Below, in pieces: positions 14,146-27,200 of a DNA stretch of 64,000 nucleotides. Source of the stretch: Corticium candelabrum. Lineage: Eukaryota; Porifera; Homoscleromorpha; Homosclerophorida; Plakinidae. The stretch is from positions 7,451,485-7,515,484 of the forward strand of contig NC_085088.1 in assembly GCF_963422355.1 (NCBI RefSeq), written 5' to 3'. The notes beneath the pieces are model-generated. The model had not been told where the DNA came from, did no database searches, and saw only the letters and a list, made by a program, of their open reading frames with translations. Position numbers and translations under genes: made by a program. Position 1 is the stretch's first letter. Every line of letters begins with the position of its first letter.

Positions 14146-14844
14146 GGGGAAAAAACCAGAGAAATCCTGGGTACGCGCCTGCAATGGCATGTACGCGTAG
14201 TGCTGCCAGCAGCGTGCCGTACGTTGACAAACTGCTTATATCCCGGATAATGAAACTGGGCATGCAAGAGCCATCTCAAGATTCCGACGAAGTAAAGGCA
14301 TGAAGTTGTGACTAGGGAGCAGTGGAGACAATAGTAAATCCTGTAGGTTGAAATAGGTAGATATGATTTTAGTAGCGAGAAACGGACAACTTTTCACAAT
14401 GTGATATCTGGTTGAAACCCCACCTTGTTTTGACAAAGATAGGTGGTATGCGTTTAATCTCTAATTCAATAAGCTATCACTATTGTCTTCCTTGAAAATG
14501 TCTAGCTCTGTAAAATCTAGCACGTCGTATCCATTGGCTCAGCGGTAATGTGTGTGTATCAGTTGCATGCCATTGTGGGAATATTGCACTGCACTGAATT
14601 CTAGAAGGCCGTACAAAATGGCGGCATTAAACACAATGATTGATACCAACATGACGTCCTAGACTAAAAATTTTGACGACCTAAAAATTTTGGACACTTG
14701 TCAAATGACGACAACTAGTTGGACCAATTTTTCGAGCCCTGGGTACACGTGAACACAAGTTGGGTGGAGTAGGGTTATCATAACTCTACCCGAGTTATCT
14801 TAATCCAAGTTAACCCGAGTTAACCCTGTGTGAGAAAGCGCTCA

Positions 14845-16073
14845 GTAAGGGGTAGTGCTTCCTGCCCATTACTGGATTTACTGTTTTATGTCATGCAAGT
14901 CAGCAGTCTTTGGTCTATGGTCACTTGACTGTTTTTGGGGTGATCACCCAGCATGCACTAGCTCTGTCAATACAGTAGAACCTCACTAATCTGAACTACG
15001 CTAATCCGAATCCTCACGAATCCCAATTACCTTTAGCACCCTGCCTCATGTACCAAATCCTAATAGGCAGCCAGATCCAGGTTGCTGCCGCATTGAAGCT
15101 ATTATCTAGTTTTCAGCAAATACAGTTATCTGACTCTTAAATCCTCACTGTCATATTATTTAGAGAATTTAGTCGTTGCAGCTGTGTCCTTGACCACATA
15201 TGTGACATATAACGACATATGTAAATGCACCAGTGGTCTGTGTCTGAGGCAAACTCTGGACCTCCGAGACTACACGTTTTTGTAATCTGAACAACAAGGC
15301 TGGACTCTTGAGCCTAACTGTTGCAAGGTCAGTTGAATTTTAAAGGTGCAGGGTCACGCTCAGACATGTGCACTGCTTTCCTTTGAAAAGGTACTTTTTC
15401 AAACACTCAGTAACCACGAGGACTTGGACACTCTAATTTGCACTGAAGGCAAAGCTGACTGAAGTCTCTCTATAGCCTGAATTGGAACGATCAAGACGTT
15501 GCAGTATGAGGTTGCGTTAGACCGTGACTTTGGTACCTAAATTCTAGTCTGTTTAGATGTAGTTCTCGGAATTTTTCTTCTAAAACCTCAAACTGAGGTT
15601 GCTACACTGCAGTTTCGGTAAAATTCGACAATCACCCTTGCACTTCGAGCCAGATCGGAGTTCCTTACGCTCTGTACGTGACCAGAAAGCACACGTCATG
15701 TTCCTGTATGTGGCATCTGCCGTAGTCACGCCTTTCTCTCAGAGTAATCAAGCGCACTCAGTTCACAGTGAGCACCAAAAATTGTATTGTTTATAAAGCT
15801 TACACTGCTGCCGTGCCCATTGATCGACACCTAAATAGCCAGTTTTGCAGTAGTTTTTGTCTATTGACTTCTGCGCATGCGCAACATATGAACAGTGTTT
15901 GAAGGACTTCCTGGCGGTTGAGACTGATTTTCTTGCCAGGACACTTGAACATATGTTACGTACAATAGCTACGACGCAAAAACTACGTCACTTGAGATTG
16001 GCTCAATTGCGCATCCCCGAGCATGACCCTGCATCTTTAAAAACTGTAATGACATCACAGTTATATAGCTACT
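14845..16073. other. No gene recognised; possible pogo/Tigger-like end at 14.98 kb
   Basis: The sequence TACAGTAGAACCTCACTAA at about 14972, followed by CTAATCCGAATCC, resembles the terminal repeat of Tigger/pogo elements, but no matching right end was found. The remaining frames are short and unremarkable. Confidence 0.35.
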
Positions 16074-16290
16074 ATAAATCCAGAAATTTTAGTACTCATA
16101 AATTTTAGTACTTCTGTCCATTAAGTAGTTCGTACACATGTTATTTTAATGTAGGACATCGGTACTGTACTGTAGCTGAATTCAAGTGCATTTATCTATA
16201 AATTTTATTAGTCATGTTATTTTAGTACAACCAGGTATCTGTACGAAAATAACGAAAATTTCATGAGTATGAAAATTTCTGGATTCACGG
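16074..16290. mobile_element. Small MITE with 37-bp inverted repeats
   Basis: The left end AAATCCAGAAATTTTAGTAC pairs with the right end, which in reverse reads GAATCCAGAAATTTTCATAC. The match continues through ACTCAT(A/G)AAATTTT. The element is about 215 bp and encodes nothing. The family is not assigned. Confidence 0.6.
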
Positions 16291-17230
16291 TATTTGTCAA
16301 CCTTGACTCAAAATATAAATTTCTATATTCAGGGTTTAAAATTCCTGGTGCCTCCTTGCCATTGGCAACTAGCTCTTGCTATTTGGCGAGTGAACGTAGA
16401 GAATCTGGTCGCCTAAAGATTCAATGCGGCATTGCACATGGTTGTCCTACTCTTTGGTTTGTGTTGGTCTGGCCGACTGTAAAACCGCAGAATCTCCCAT
16501 TTGTACTAATAACAACAGAAAAGATCTATCTACCATGGCAGCTAAAGTTCTGATGTTTGCGCATGACGTGATTTTAGCGGTGTCTCTAGGAAACAGACCA
16601 ATCGCAAATGGGAATTTGCAAAGGGGAACGTGCATTGTGGATGATGGCGCGTCGGTTTGTCGGACCAAGCGATTGACCTGTTTTACTGTAGGCTGTAAGT
16701 TACACCTCAGCGCTATTATCTAACTCTACCACCTGTTTACTCTCTCACAACATCTGGAACTGAGACAGTGGGTTGGGCTAATTACCTCAATATGCCAAAC
16801 ATTATATTACAGTGGCAAGGAATGATTACATGTAAAAGCCTGGTCTTTTCTCATAGACTTCCCATGGCCAGGTCAACGTGAACAGGGTTTATAGCTGCTT
16901 TGTTACACACCTAATATACATGTAAACCACACATACAAATCCCTGATATCTACTTTCAGTTTCAGTTTGAAATGTAATGTGCGCACACTGAAATAGGAAA
17001 GTAGGCGTGGTTGTACATAAAGTAGGCGTGTCTTTGCGTTTAATTGCTCTTGTGACCACCAAATTTGGAGAATTTTAAACCCTGATATTTAAAAAAGTAA
17101 AGCCTGCTAGTGAATTGCATAAGCAGCATATGAGTACTCAACATGCGTGAGCACCTTGATATCACCGTCTGGTTAACAGTTTGAATAGTCTTATTGACAC
17201 TGAGTGTTTTGTTGCCACGCTGTGTAAATA
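16291..17230. other. No gene recognised
   Basis: Short overlapping frames only. The motif GTAGGCGTGG(T)T recurs around 17002 and 17023, similar to GGGCGTGGCT repeats at 54.5-54.7 kb, suggesting repeat debris. Confidence 0.35.
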
Positions 17231-18085
17231 TAGTCTCTTGTAGCCAGCCCCTCCCCTTTTATATTTTTGGTAGACGGAGAGGGTCTGGTGCAGTTGCTTT
17301 GATGTCCTCGTGTTGCCGCTTGTACAATAAACGTTCAACTAAAGACCGGATGTACCTGGCACTGAGTGGGTACTTATCTTTTATGCAAACTGGCGGGAAT
17401 TTCCTTCTCTTCGTCTCCTTGCGAATTATGTTGTCATGTGAGCGACGCAGTCATGTCTCTGCGAATGTGTAACTTCTATGTGTACTTACACAGCACTCAG
17501 GGCGTCGACAACAGCCTAGACATAACTTATGAGTGTCGATCAGTCGCCCTGTCTCCGTTCAGTTGCCCTGTTTGCCCTGTCTGCCCGAGCTGTTGTGTGT
17601 GTTCCTATGCTCATGTTTTGTCGTCTCGTGCTAGCTAGAGGTCGACCAGACACGCAGAGCATGCTCACTGCGTAGTCGGTGGCCATGGAAACAATGGACG
17701 TTGCAGTGTGAAGACGTTTGATTCTTGCTGTCACTGTTGCGTCAGTATTCAGGCACATATACATACATACAAAGGTTGGTGACGGAGACAGGGCAGGGCG
17801 ACTGATCGACACTCATAAGTTACGTCTAGGCTGTCATTGACGCCCTGAGTGCTGTGTAAGTACACATTCGCAGAGACATGACTGCGTTGCTCACATGACA
17901 ACACAATTCACAAGAAGACGAAGAGAGGAAATTCCAGCCATTTTGCATAAGAGATAAGTACCCACTCAGTCTTTAGTTGAACGTTTATCGTACAAGCGGC
18001 AACACGAAGACATCAAAGCAACTGCACCAGACCCTCCCCGCCTACCGAAAATAGAAAAGGGGAGGGGCTGGCTACGCGAGACTAG
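17231..18085. repeat. Large palindrome: two ~300-350 bp inverted arms
   Basis: The left arm (17231-17577) and right arm (17781-18085) are imperfect reverse complements separated by a loop of about 200 bp. Matching landmarks include TAGCCAGCCCCTCCCCTTTT and GGGGAGGGGCTGGCTACG at the outer ends, AACGTTCAACTAAAGAC and GTCTTTAGTTGAACGTTTAT in mid-arm, and GTCGATCAGTCGCCCTGTC and GACAGGGCAGGGCGACTGAT near the loop. The arms differ by substitutions and a small indel. This is a fold-back type element or an inverted duplication. Its outer-end sequence also occurs alone at about 37170 and about 57450. Confidence 0.85.
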
Positions 18086-18538
18086 TGTAAATATTGAGGT
18101 AAAGGTGATAATGAGATGAAGGGTAACATTTTCTATAACCACATATGGGGAGAAGCTTTGTATTTCAAACTGTATCCCTGTCAAAATGGTTTTTGACTAC
18201 TATGGCAGTGGGAGCAGTTACAAATTAAACATGAACTGTGACAGCATTGACAACGAAATCATTCACTATTGTTTATAGAATCTTACACAAATAATTGTCT
18301 CATGTTGTCATTAATTATGCCTGAAGCTCACCCTATTATGGTTTGTAGCAACAGGCAATGAATGTAGAGGAGACGAGGAATGATACGTGTAACTTAATTT
18401 CGCAATTGTTTGTTGAGGTCTTTTGGGTCACATGCAAAGACTGATCTCTCATAGCATTTGGTTAGTTATTGCTACTAAACAAATAGTTTAATCAAATTAA
18501 ACTATAGACAGCCTAGAATGTCAGGAACCTTGTTGATA

Positions 18539-18540
18539 TG

Positions 18541-18620
<80 letters not shown>
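18539..18620. repeat. (AT)n-(GT)n microsatellite
   Basis: A short AT run passes into about 70 bp of GT, ending 40 bp upstream of the first recognised exon of the SPFH-like gene. Confidence 0.95.
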
Positions 18621-18622
<2 letters not shown>

Positions 18623-18660
18623 ATTAAATGTTGAAGTTTTGTTTATGTAGTCCTTGCAGG

Positions 18661-19558
18661 ATGTATCAAAATCCTTTAGAACACGATCGCATTGAAGTCA
18701 AAGAAGCAACCAAACTAACAGCAGATGAAATGCTTGTCGTTTATAAACAGGAAAACAACGCTGTTGAACGCCGTCTACTTTATGGACCTGCAGTTTTTGT
18801 CCCCACTGCACATGAATGGTACTAAAAATGCACACAGTGTAATTAATTAAATCATTTAATTATTTGTGTCCCAGGCTTCATGAGTTTAATTGGCATGGGG
18901 TCGATTCTAATGACAAAACAAGGTGGATTCCAGCAGCTCACAAGTTTCATAAACTGAGTACAATTCCAGGTCAGATGTACTACAATGTAAGTACAGCAAC
19001 CACAGTATCTGCTGTGCTGCTGCATTTAGGAAGTTTGTTTGTTATGTAGGTTCGAGAAGTGAGTGGTGATGGAACTGTGACTTGGTGTATTTGCTACACT
19101 TGTACTATAGCCTCTGTTATGTTTAGGTCCGCACAAATGATGATGTGACAATGCGAGTGAAACTAATGATGTTCTATCAGTTGACTAGTGCAGATAAAAT
19201 GGTCATCAGTTATATTCTACAATCATGCTCTCTTGAACTATTCACGAGTGATTTTATGTTTAGCTGAACATGACCCATGATCCCATAGCAGACTTCATCA
19301 AGTGAGTCTCGCATAATAACCATACGAGGTTACTATTAAATCACTAGATATCTTCAATGGATTTAGTAATTATTGTAAAGCCAGTAGCATTAGTGGCATT
19401 CAATTTTGGGATTTTCTGTGATGATGCTAGGGCAAATAAATTAAAAAATGCCACTAAATTTATTTACATGGGCATAATTATGGAGCCATCGCATATATCA
19501 GGTAAGGCAGGGAAATCAACAGAACGTTTCAGATTTGTGAATATGCCTGCTGAAAAAG

Positions 19559-19613
<55 letters not shown>

Positions 19614-22337
19614 CATGCGTGTGTAAAGAATAATTTTGCAATGCATTTTGCTTCCCACTGATTGGAGTTCTCTTTGTACTAGTGCCGTCTGCTCTGATGT
19701 CATTGCATTTGCATCTCAGATGAGGTGTGTAAATGTTAAATTTTGTTTTCAGGTAGCTCATGTTGTACAAAATTACTCGATTTTTAGTTACTCAGAATTT
19801 CATAAAGAGACTCATCAACTGAGTAATCTTAAGACATACCCTCAACTGTGCCAGAGAGCTCAGCGCATTGGATATCAGTTTACAAATGTTGTGTACCGTG
19901 GATATCACGCAAGTGACCAGTTTCAGGCATTGCAGGACAATGCTATACATACACGCACAAAACGACACTTGGATGCTGAGATACAAGAGGAGGTAGCCAA
20001 ACTGGAAGGTTTTAAACTCAAGAAAGAAATGGAACGAACAACTCAACGTTGTAGTTTTCTATTTGTTATGCTGTACTATTGATTGACAATGAATTTGCTG
20101 ATGTGTAGGACAAGCAATTGAGTCGGCTCAGTTTGCTCAGAGGCAAGAGTTGGACAAGAAGAGACAGCTATTGCAACTGAAACAGGAGGAAAGGCAACAT
20201 GAGGCAAAGCTGAAGAGAAGTGCTAAAGAGCGTGAGGTAAGTAATGCACCAGAGAGTTGAATGTCACCACTCATGTTTGCCACAATGTGAACTCACTTGC
20301 CAGTAGCACATTAATTAAGATTTACAGTGGAACCTGGCCTGCAACCATCTGACCAATGTGGGTACCTCTAATTTACGGACAATTGGCAACTTCCATCAGC
20401 AAATTCCATATATTTGCATACATTCTGAACCTACAAAGGGGCACCTGTCAGTTACAAATAGTGGACACATTTTTACAGCCCACGGATGCAGTTGATCTGT
20501 GAAATGTGAACACACGTGCTCCTCACATGTGTATCATGGGTGCATGAGCCCGCAGACCACATCACATGAAAAGATGCAAGCCATGCTGGCAAGGATGAGC
20601 CTTAAACAAAGCCAACGCCTGGGCTTGTCATGTTGCATTTGGCATGTCTACTTTACAGGTACATTGTAGCGGTGCCCTTGAGCATGTGAGCAGGCAAAGT
20701 GTGGAACAAAAATTCAAAAGAGATGCTTGCATTACAGTTATGCTCAATAAACAGTTGGAGCTTTGCTTACTTGAAACTGACATAGGAATGTTGCATTCAT
20801 TCACACATGGCTTCAACTTAACTGAGATAGAAGAATAGGGGCATGTTGAAACATTTGACTATATCGATGTGTTTTTCAAGTAACGACATGTTAAAAGCTT
20901 TTTCCTTCTAAAGGTTGCACAATTTCTGACAGTTTCAAACTGGCAGCTTTCATGTACTCAAGACCTTGCAAGAACTGCAAGAAATTGACTAGAATCAGCA
21001 AAAAAATATTGAAAAACAAACAAACTAGAAATCAAGATAAAACATCCCATGACATGTGAAATAAGGGAGTACAACAAATAATGATAGCTATTCGTTACCA
21101 TTTGAAAGCATGCAAAGACATCATCACATCAACTGGCATGTCAGTTAACACCAGCGATAACAATGAGCGTATGCACTGTCCAATCGGCCGTCAGTTGGTC
21201 CGGCTACAGAGGCATTACTGTAACCCTCCAAAGAGTGAAGCAGAGTATATTGGTAAGGCTTGATGTGTTTGTCTGGTGCTATCAAGGCTGGCACTTATAG
21301 AGTGCTGTCTAAATCAGCTACTTTAGTTAAATTTTTGGGATCACATTCTATTTGGAAATTTGGAAAGCAGTTTGGCCGTTTCATTTAGAATTCTAGTCCT
21401 CACTTATGCTTACCCGTGTCTTAAATTTGGTGCAGGAGATTCGTGTACTAATGTAACTAAAGCTCCTGGAGTGTTCATTTTGTCTGCATTCATTCTAGTG
21501 GAGACTATAGTAGTAACGGGCATGTGTGAACACTATTGAATGAGAATAGTATTGTATGTATGTATTTATTGACATCAAAACCAACAGTAAGAACAAACAA
21601 CCTTTGTACAATATTTAAGTATACTTTCCCATGTCTGTGAGTCTAACTAGCTTCAGCTTATCAAAATTGAATTAAAAGTGAGCTGAGGTGTTTAGATATT
21701 GATGGTGTTGAGATAAGTGGAGATACAGTACTTGGCATTGTACTGTTCCAGTGTGACATTGTCGCAGACTTCCCGAAGGTGAACACAGCACCGTATGAGA
21801 CAGGACGAGTAGACTGCACCAATGGTTGACAGTGAAGTATTATGTATAATATATATATTCTCTAATGTCACTTGTACTCGCTACCGCTACTCAGTCAAAA
21901 TCTAACCCAGTCAAATCAACACCCCTTCTAATACGCTTCTAACTCAGTCAAAACACAATACCTGTCTACTGCCCAATCACAATACTCAAGTCACATGTCT
22001 CTACATCACAGACATAGCAATGATGTCTCTATAGAAGTACTTTCACTATTGGATCATTCAATTAAAGTTGCATACTTAGTTGGATTGGCCAATTACTAAA
22101 TATTTTGCAGCCAACTTTCTCATATACATTAATTTACCAGATATACTGTATTACTTTTATGTTTAGGCCTTGGTGACTATTGAAACTGCTGAAAAGCAGC
22201 AAGAAGTACAACTCTTATCGGCACTTCGAGATTTGGGAGTGGATATGACACAATACCTTGTCAGCCAACAACCTGCAAAGATCAGTGATGAGCTGCAGTT
22301 GACAAGGGAGCATAGAAGAGACCCAATTTCAACTTAG
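18661..22337 (+). CDS. SPFH/Band-7-like domain protein, 330 aa, nine exons
   Basis: Proposed exons: 18661-18818, 18875-18986, 19050-19058, 19127-19201, 19264-19301, 19683-19724, 19788-20047, 20109-20236 and 22167-22337. All joins keep the frame, giving 993 nt to TAG. The N-terminal half reads NPLEHDRIEV, then YGPAVFVPTAHEWLHEFNWHG, then VRTNDDVTMRVKLMMFYQL and THDPIADF, a beta-rich layout typical of SPFH (stomatin/prohibitin/flotillin) domains. It is followed by QRAQRIGYQFTNVVYRGYHA and NAIHTRTKRHLDAEIQEEV. From about residue 185 it is charged and helical, a likely coiled coil, ending near LRDLGVDMTQYLVSQQP. No transmembrane segment is seen. SPFH proteins usually oligomerise as membrane or vault-like scaffolds; the role of this uncharacterised animal branch is not known to me. 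The exon at 19050-19058 is only 9 nt. An upstream 5' UTR exon is possible, because an acceptor (CCTTGCAG) lies one base before the ATG. Confidence 0.82.
19559..19625. repeat. (GT)n microsatellite in intron
   Basis: About 50 bp of GT followed by GT-rich variants, within the 380-bp intron 5 of the SPFH-like gene. Confidence 0.95.
20237..22166 (+). other. Last intron of the SPFH-like gene, repeat-bearing
   Basis: This 1.9-kb intron is bounded by GAG|GTAAGT and TTATGTTTAG|GCC. It contains CAGTGGAACCTGGCCTGCAA (about 20329), which resembles pogo/Tigger-type terminal sequence, and a GTATGTATGTATT run near 21553. No coding exon is recognised inside it. Confidence 0.6.
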
Positions 22338-22534
22338 TTTCCTCTGATTCTTGAAAACTTCTGTCAGTACTGTTCAATTTCTAATTTGCAAATTAATTAG
22401 TGTCACATTGCATTATTGTACTCACAAAAATGTTGCCATATATATTTAATAGATGTCAGCGTAGTCTCTCTAATCTAGAGAACACAAGACACACTGTAAG
22501 ATCAGCGAAACTATTGCTTGTTACAACTAGTGCT

Positions 22535-23902
22535 TCATCTACCATCCAGTAAATCATCCAATGTCTGTGGCAGTTCTTTGTTCATTGTCTCTGGTAGAAG
22601 TAGTCCGGCTAGTAAGGCCAGTAGAGCTGACACACCAAACACTGCATACGGCAATGACTTGGAGATCTTATCCTTGAAGACATAGACATATAAGTAAGTG
22701 TCAGAAAGAAAGGTAAGCAGGTAGGCACAGAAGACATACATGTATGTTAAATGAAAGCTTCATCTGTTTTTCCAAACCAATTCTCTTAAAATAAAATGTG
22801 TTGTGTGCTGTGTCTGCCTTCAAAATGTGTTGTGTACTACGTCTGCCTTCAAATGAGATTAAATGGCACTTTTGAAAGCTTCAACTGCAGTACGTTTTGG
22901 TCTTAGTCAGGCTAGAAATGTTTTTTCTCTACTTTGTAGGCCTTGTTGATATATGATTTGATCTTCAATCATTCCAGTGCTCAACAAAAATGTCCAACCA
23001 TCATCAGTAGGAGGAAGTGGCGAAATGACCAAGATTGCGCATTTCATTGTTAAAATCTCTGCACCACTATATTCTATAGAATTTAGGAAATACAGACTAC
23101 TAAAGTATCACATTATGTTTACAGAAAGCAAAAATTAGTGCAAATTAAATCGCTCTGACCAACACTTCACTGACATCTTTTGCAAGTAGAAGCAACAACA
23201 ATCACAATAAATTAGAAGTTCTTCACTACATATACCTATTGAGAATGAAAATCCATATGGGTTTGCACTGATATAGAAAGTCCATCAGAAGCAGTAAAGT
23301 TATAGGCTTACAAGCAGCTTTGACATGACAAAATGAGCACACAGTAACAAAGCAGACAATCTCTAGGAGCATCTGCACAATTGTGTACAGTAGATACCCA
23401 ATGGGTAAACAAAATTTCACCATTTACTCTTTGCCTTGCAAACAACGTCAAATTTTATTTTGCCCTGTGCAAGTGAGAAGCAATAGGCTGATACTGATAC
23501 AGTAGTTTCTGTCAAGCAGTAGTCTGGCAGAAAGCCAACGTTTTCTTGTGTCCAAAACGTGATGTCAACTCTTATCTTTATTGTGTGGCTGTTAATTTGG
23601 TACTGTCATATATGTGCTTGGTTATTCCATAAAAAAAGGTGGGCTTCATCGTTCTGACACGTGTATGCAGTACTAGTGATGTGTCTTGCTACAGCTAACC
23701 TGGATGGAAGGACAACACTACAGTACCAAAGTGCTTACACTCCCCAATCCCCAACAAGTGCTCTTCTGATAGGGAAGCGCTAAGCAATGGCATTTCAGAA
23801 TGTGCACACACTATCGTTAATTTCACTGTTATATTACTGAATTTGCCTTTCCGAAAAAGTGGCAAAAATAGGCTAACCAAGTAAGTACATGCATAAAGTG
23901 TG

Positions 23903-23985
<83 letters not shown>

Positions 23986-23995
23986 TATGTGTGTG

Positions 23996-24077
<82 letters not shown>

Positions 24078-24095
24078 TATGTGTGTGTCTGTGTG

Positions 24096-24145
<50 letters not shown>

Positions 24146-24150
24146 GTGTC

Positions 24151-24215
<65 letters not shown>

Positions 24216-27200
24216 CTGTGTCTGTGTGTGGGGGGTGAAAGCCCTCTCACTAAACCCTCCAAGAGGGTACCCCATGGGACCTTGTATTTCTGGTAGTTCC
24301 CTTGCCCGGGGGAGAAAATATATGCCAACTTCAACCTTCGGCAAGTTGAAGATAGTGAGAGGCTAGCACTCAAAACATATGTTGCTACTAAACGCAGAAT
24401 AGAGCGCATTCTCCGGCGTGTGGACAAAAGTAGGGGTGGCACTGGGGAGAGAGCAAGTGATGCCAGGAATAGAACTGGGCTCCAAAGATTGAGAGGCAAC
24501 CCGGCAATCAAGGGGCTGTGCTCGCTGGAAGAGGATATTGAGGGCTTTCCGACTGCCACTAATAACTCAGCTTGTAGTCGGACTGAAATCCAATCTGCTT
24601 CTGGTTCCACAATAACATGGTCTGGTCATTCCATGAGATGTCCTATTCTGGATTGCCCTAGTGTATTGTCATCAGTAAATTCCATGAGAAACCACATAAA
24701 GAAATTTCATCATATATGCAATACAATAGTAAAGAATAGCTGCAAGTTAAGTTTACAGTACCCTTCAACTGTTAGCTTAAGCTCTTCCTTTCATCGTAAA
24801 CAGAAAGAAATCAATGATGTGATGTGGAAAAAAGGATCAAATGCTCAAGTTTGGTGTGTAGAATGTTCGAACACTAAAGGGTGTGGGCAGAACTGACCTT
24901 CTAGCCAAAGAGTTGATTACAACTGATATTACAGTGCGGCATTACTGAAACTCACTTACCTGGTGCGCATGATGGATTTAGATGACGACTCCTGCTATCG
25001 TATGTTGTTTTCTGGACCACTCGAGCTAGCTTCCAGGGGTGTTGGTCTAGTGGTAAGACATAATGTGTTGAAGTCACTCAAATTGTTTGATCGTATCTCA
25101 GATAACATATTGCGTGCTGACTTTCTCACTGACAAAGGAACTTTGAATGTCATTGTTGGTTACTCTCCAACAGAACAATGCAAAGTTGTAGTTAAAAATG
25201 ATTTTTATCGACAACTCTATGTCACTAAGCATAAGGAAGGTTCGCTTGTTGTTGTGCTGGGTGACTTTAAAGCTAGACTTGGAAGGCAGTTTCAAAGTTG
25301 TTGGTCAGTTTGGTTTATCACAGTCAACACAGTGACAATGGTGTTAGACTGATAGAATTTTGTCAAGCACATAACCTGAGAATCACAAACACCTTTTTCC
25401 AGCAAAAAAATATACACACTGTCACTTGGTATCCTCCTAATCCCAAATTAGAGCCAAGTCTAAAAGACTATGTTTTGGTAAAACAGTCTATGCAAGAAAT
25501 GGTATATGATACAAGAGTACAACGAGTACCAAATTTTGACAGTAACCACAAAGTTGTTGGTAGTAAGATGGTACTGAAACTTCAGAAGCCACGTGAAAAA
25601 TGAGGAGTGAAAACTTTTACACGGAACGAACTCAGTGATCCTATTGCTCTAGGCAAATATCAAAATAACGTCATGACTAGATTCACACAAAGATTATATA
25701 CTGAGACTGAAGCTATGTGGTCTGACTTTGTAGTGCAATTATGGACTCTGCAAATGAGCACCTAACTGTTGTTCAAACAGAAAGAATAGATGGACTTCTG
25801 AACATACATTACAGTTGATAGTTGAGAAACGTAAAGCTCACATCGCTTGGATGAGATGTCAGGAAAAAGAGATGACTAGAAAACATTATGTTAGTTTATG
25901 CAAACAAGTGAAACAAGCAGTTCGACACAATAAAAAAGAGTGGTTGCATGAACAACCATCTGATTTAGAATATGACTTGAAACACAACATTATAAATATT
26001 TCAGAAAGCTCAAAAACTTCAATCAAGTACCCATTCAACCTGCCTCAATAATTATAGATGAGCATGGTCAGAAACTACTTTGTCCTGACAATCAGTTAGA
26101 TCGTTGAAAGAGACACTGTGACTCGGTCTTAAATGTCAGACGTCCTATTGCAATAGACTCTGAAATGGTTGTACACTCTGTTGGCTCTGGTGCTCCACTC
26201 AGTGAAGAAGAAATCACCAATGCTATTAAATAGTTAAAAAATAGAGCATCTGGTAATGATGGAATAACAGCTGAATTACTGAAAGCTGGGCCTACAGAGC
26301 TTTTTGATTGGCTATCTGAGCTTCTTCAACAAGTTTGGTCTTCACAAAAAGCGCCACAGAATTGGAAAGATTCAGTTCTTGTTACTGTTTTCAAGAAAAA
26401 TGACAGACTAATATGTGACAAATATCGAGCCATTTCACTACTCAGTGTACCTGGAAAGGTATATGTTCTTCTGAAACAACTTAAACAGTCGGTTGAACCT
26501 CTACTACTAGAAGCCCAATGTGGTTTTCGTTCAGGTAGAGGAACAATTGATCAAATATGGTTGATCCGTCAGTTAATCAAAAAGTCCATTGAACATGAGT
26601 CTGCTGTCCACATTGTTTTGTTGATCTGGAAAAGCTTTTGACTCCGTACCTAGAGATGTGAGATCTCAGACTACTTTGAAAGAGAGAGGCATTGAGGAAC
26701 AAGTTGTACAATTGATTGCTCACATTCACAATGAAACACATTGTCACATCTAAAGGTGAGAAGTCCTCAAAATTTGAAGTTACAGTTGGTGTACGTCAGG
26801 GTTGTGTTATGTCGCCTGTATTATTTAATCTCGTCATGCACAAGATTGTACACAGAGCACTAAACAAGCTAAAGTTGGTGGAGTAGAAAAATTGAATACA
26901 GGAAAGAGGGAAGTCTCTACATGAATACAGCGTCAGGAAACTAGTGTCATTAAAGCTGCTATGTATGCTGATGATTTAGCATTAACTGAGAAGACCTCGG
27001 GTGAACTACAAAAGTTAGCAGACAGTCTACATGAGTCTTGCTGTAAATGAGGAACAAAAATCAGCATCAAGAAAACAAAAGTTTTGAGCATTGGTTGCAA
27101 GCTGGCACGTATTCTTCTTGACGGTTCTGTTCTTGAAAACGTTACAGAGTTTACTTACTTGAGGAGTATGATGAGCCCAAATGGTGGATGCAATGCTGAA

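Larger units (their letters stand above)
13204..14741 (+). mobile_element. hAT-type DNA transposon remnant nested in outer element
   Basis: The ends CAGGGGGCTCAAAAAAT and, read in reverse at the right, CAGGGCTCGAAAAATT form imperfect terminal inverted repeats of the CAGGG type used by hAT elements. Further inside, both ends carry GTCGTCATTTGA motifs. The element encloses a transposase C-terminal fragment (13611-13994). An 8-bp target duplication is not clear: the flanks share only GGTA. Internal deletion has removed most of the transposase. Confidence 0.6.
12854..14844. mobile_element. Outer inverted-repeat element rich in GGGTTAA
   Basis: The left end TGAGCGCTTTCACACACAG followed by AGTTAACTCAGGTTAA is mirrored at the right end, which read in reverse starts TGAGCGCTTTCTCACACAGG followed by GTTAACTCGGGTTAACTT. 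Several further GGTTAA motifs lie inside both ends, so the termini are subterminal-repeat rich. The interior is occupied by a separate hAT element (13204-14741). No transposase of its own is recognised, so it appears non-autonomous. Confidence 0.6.
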
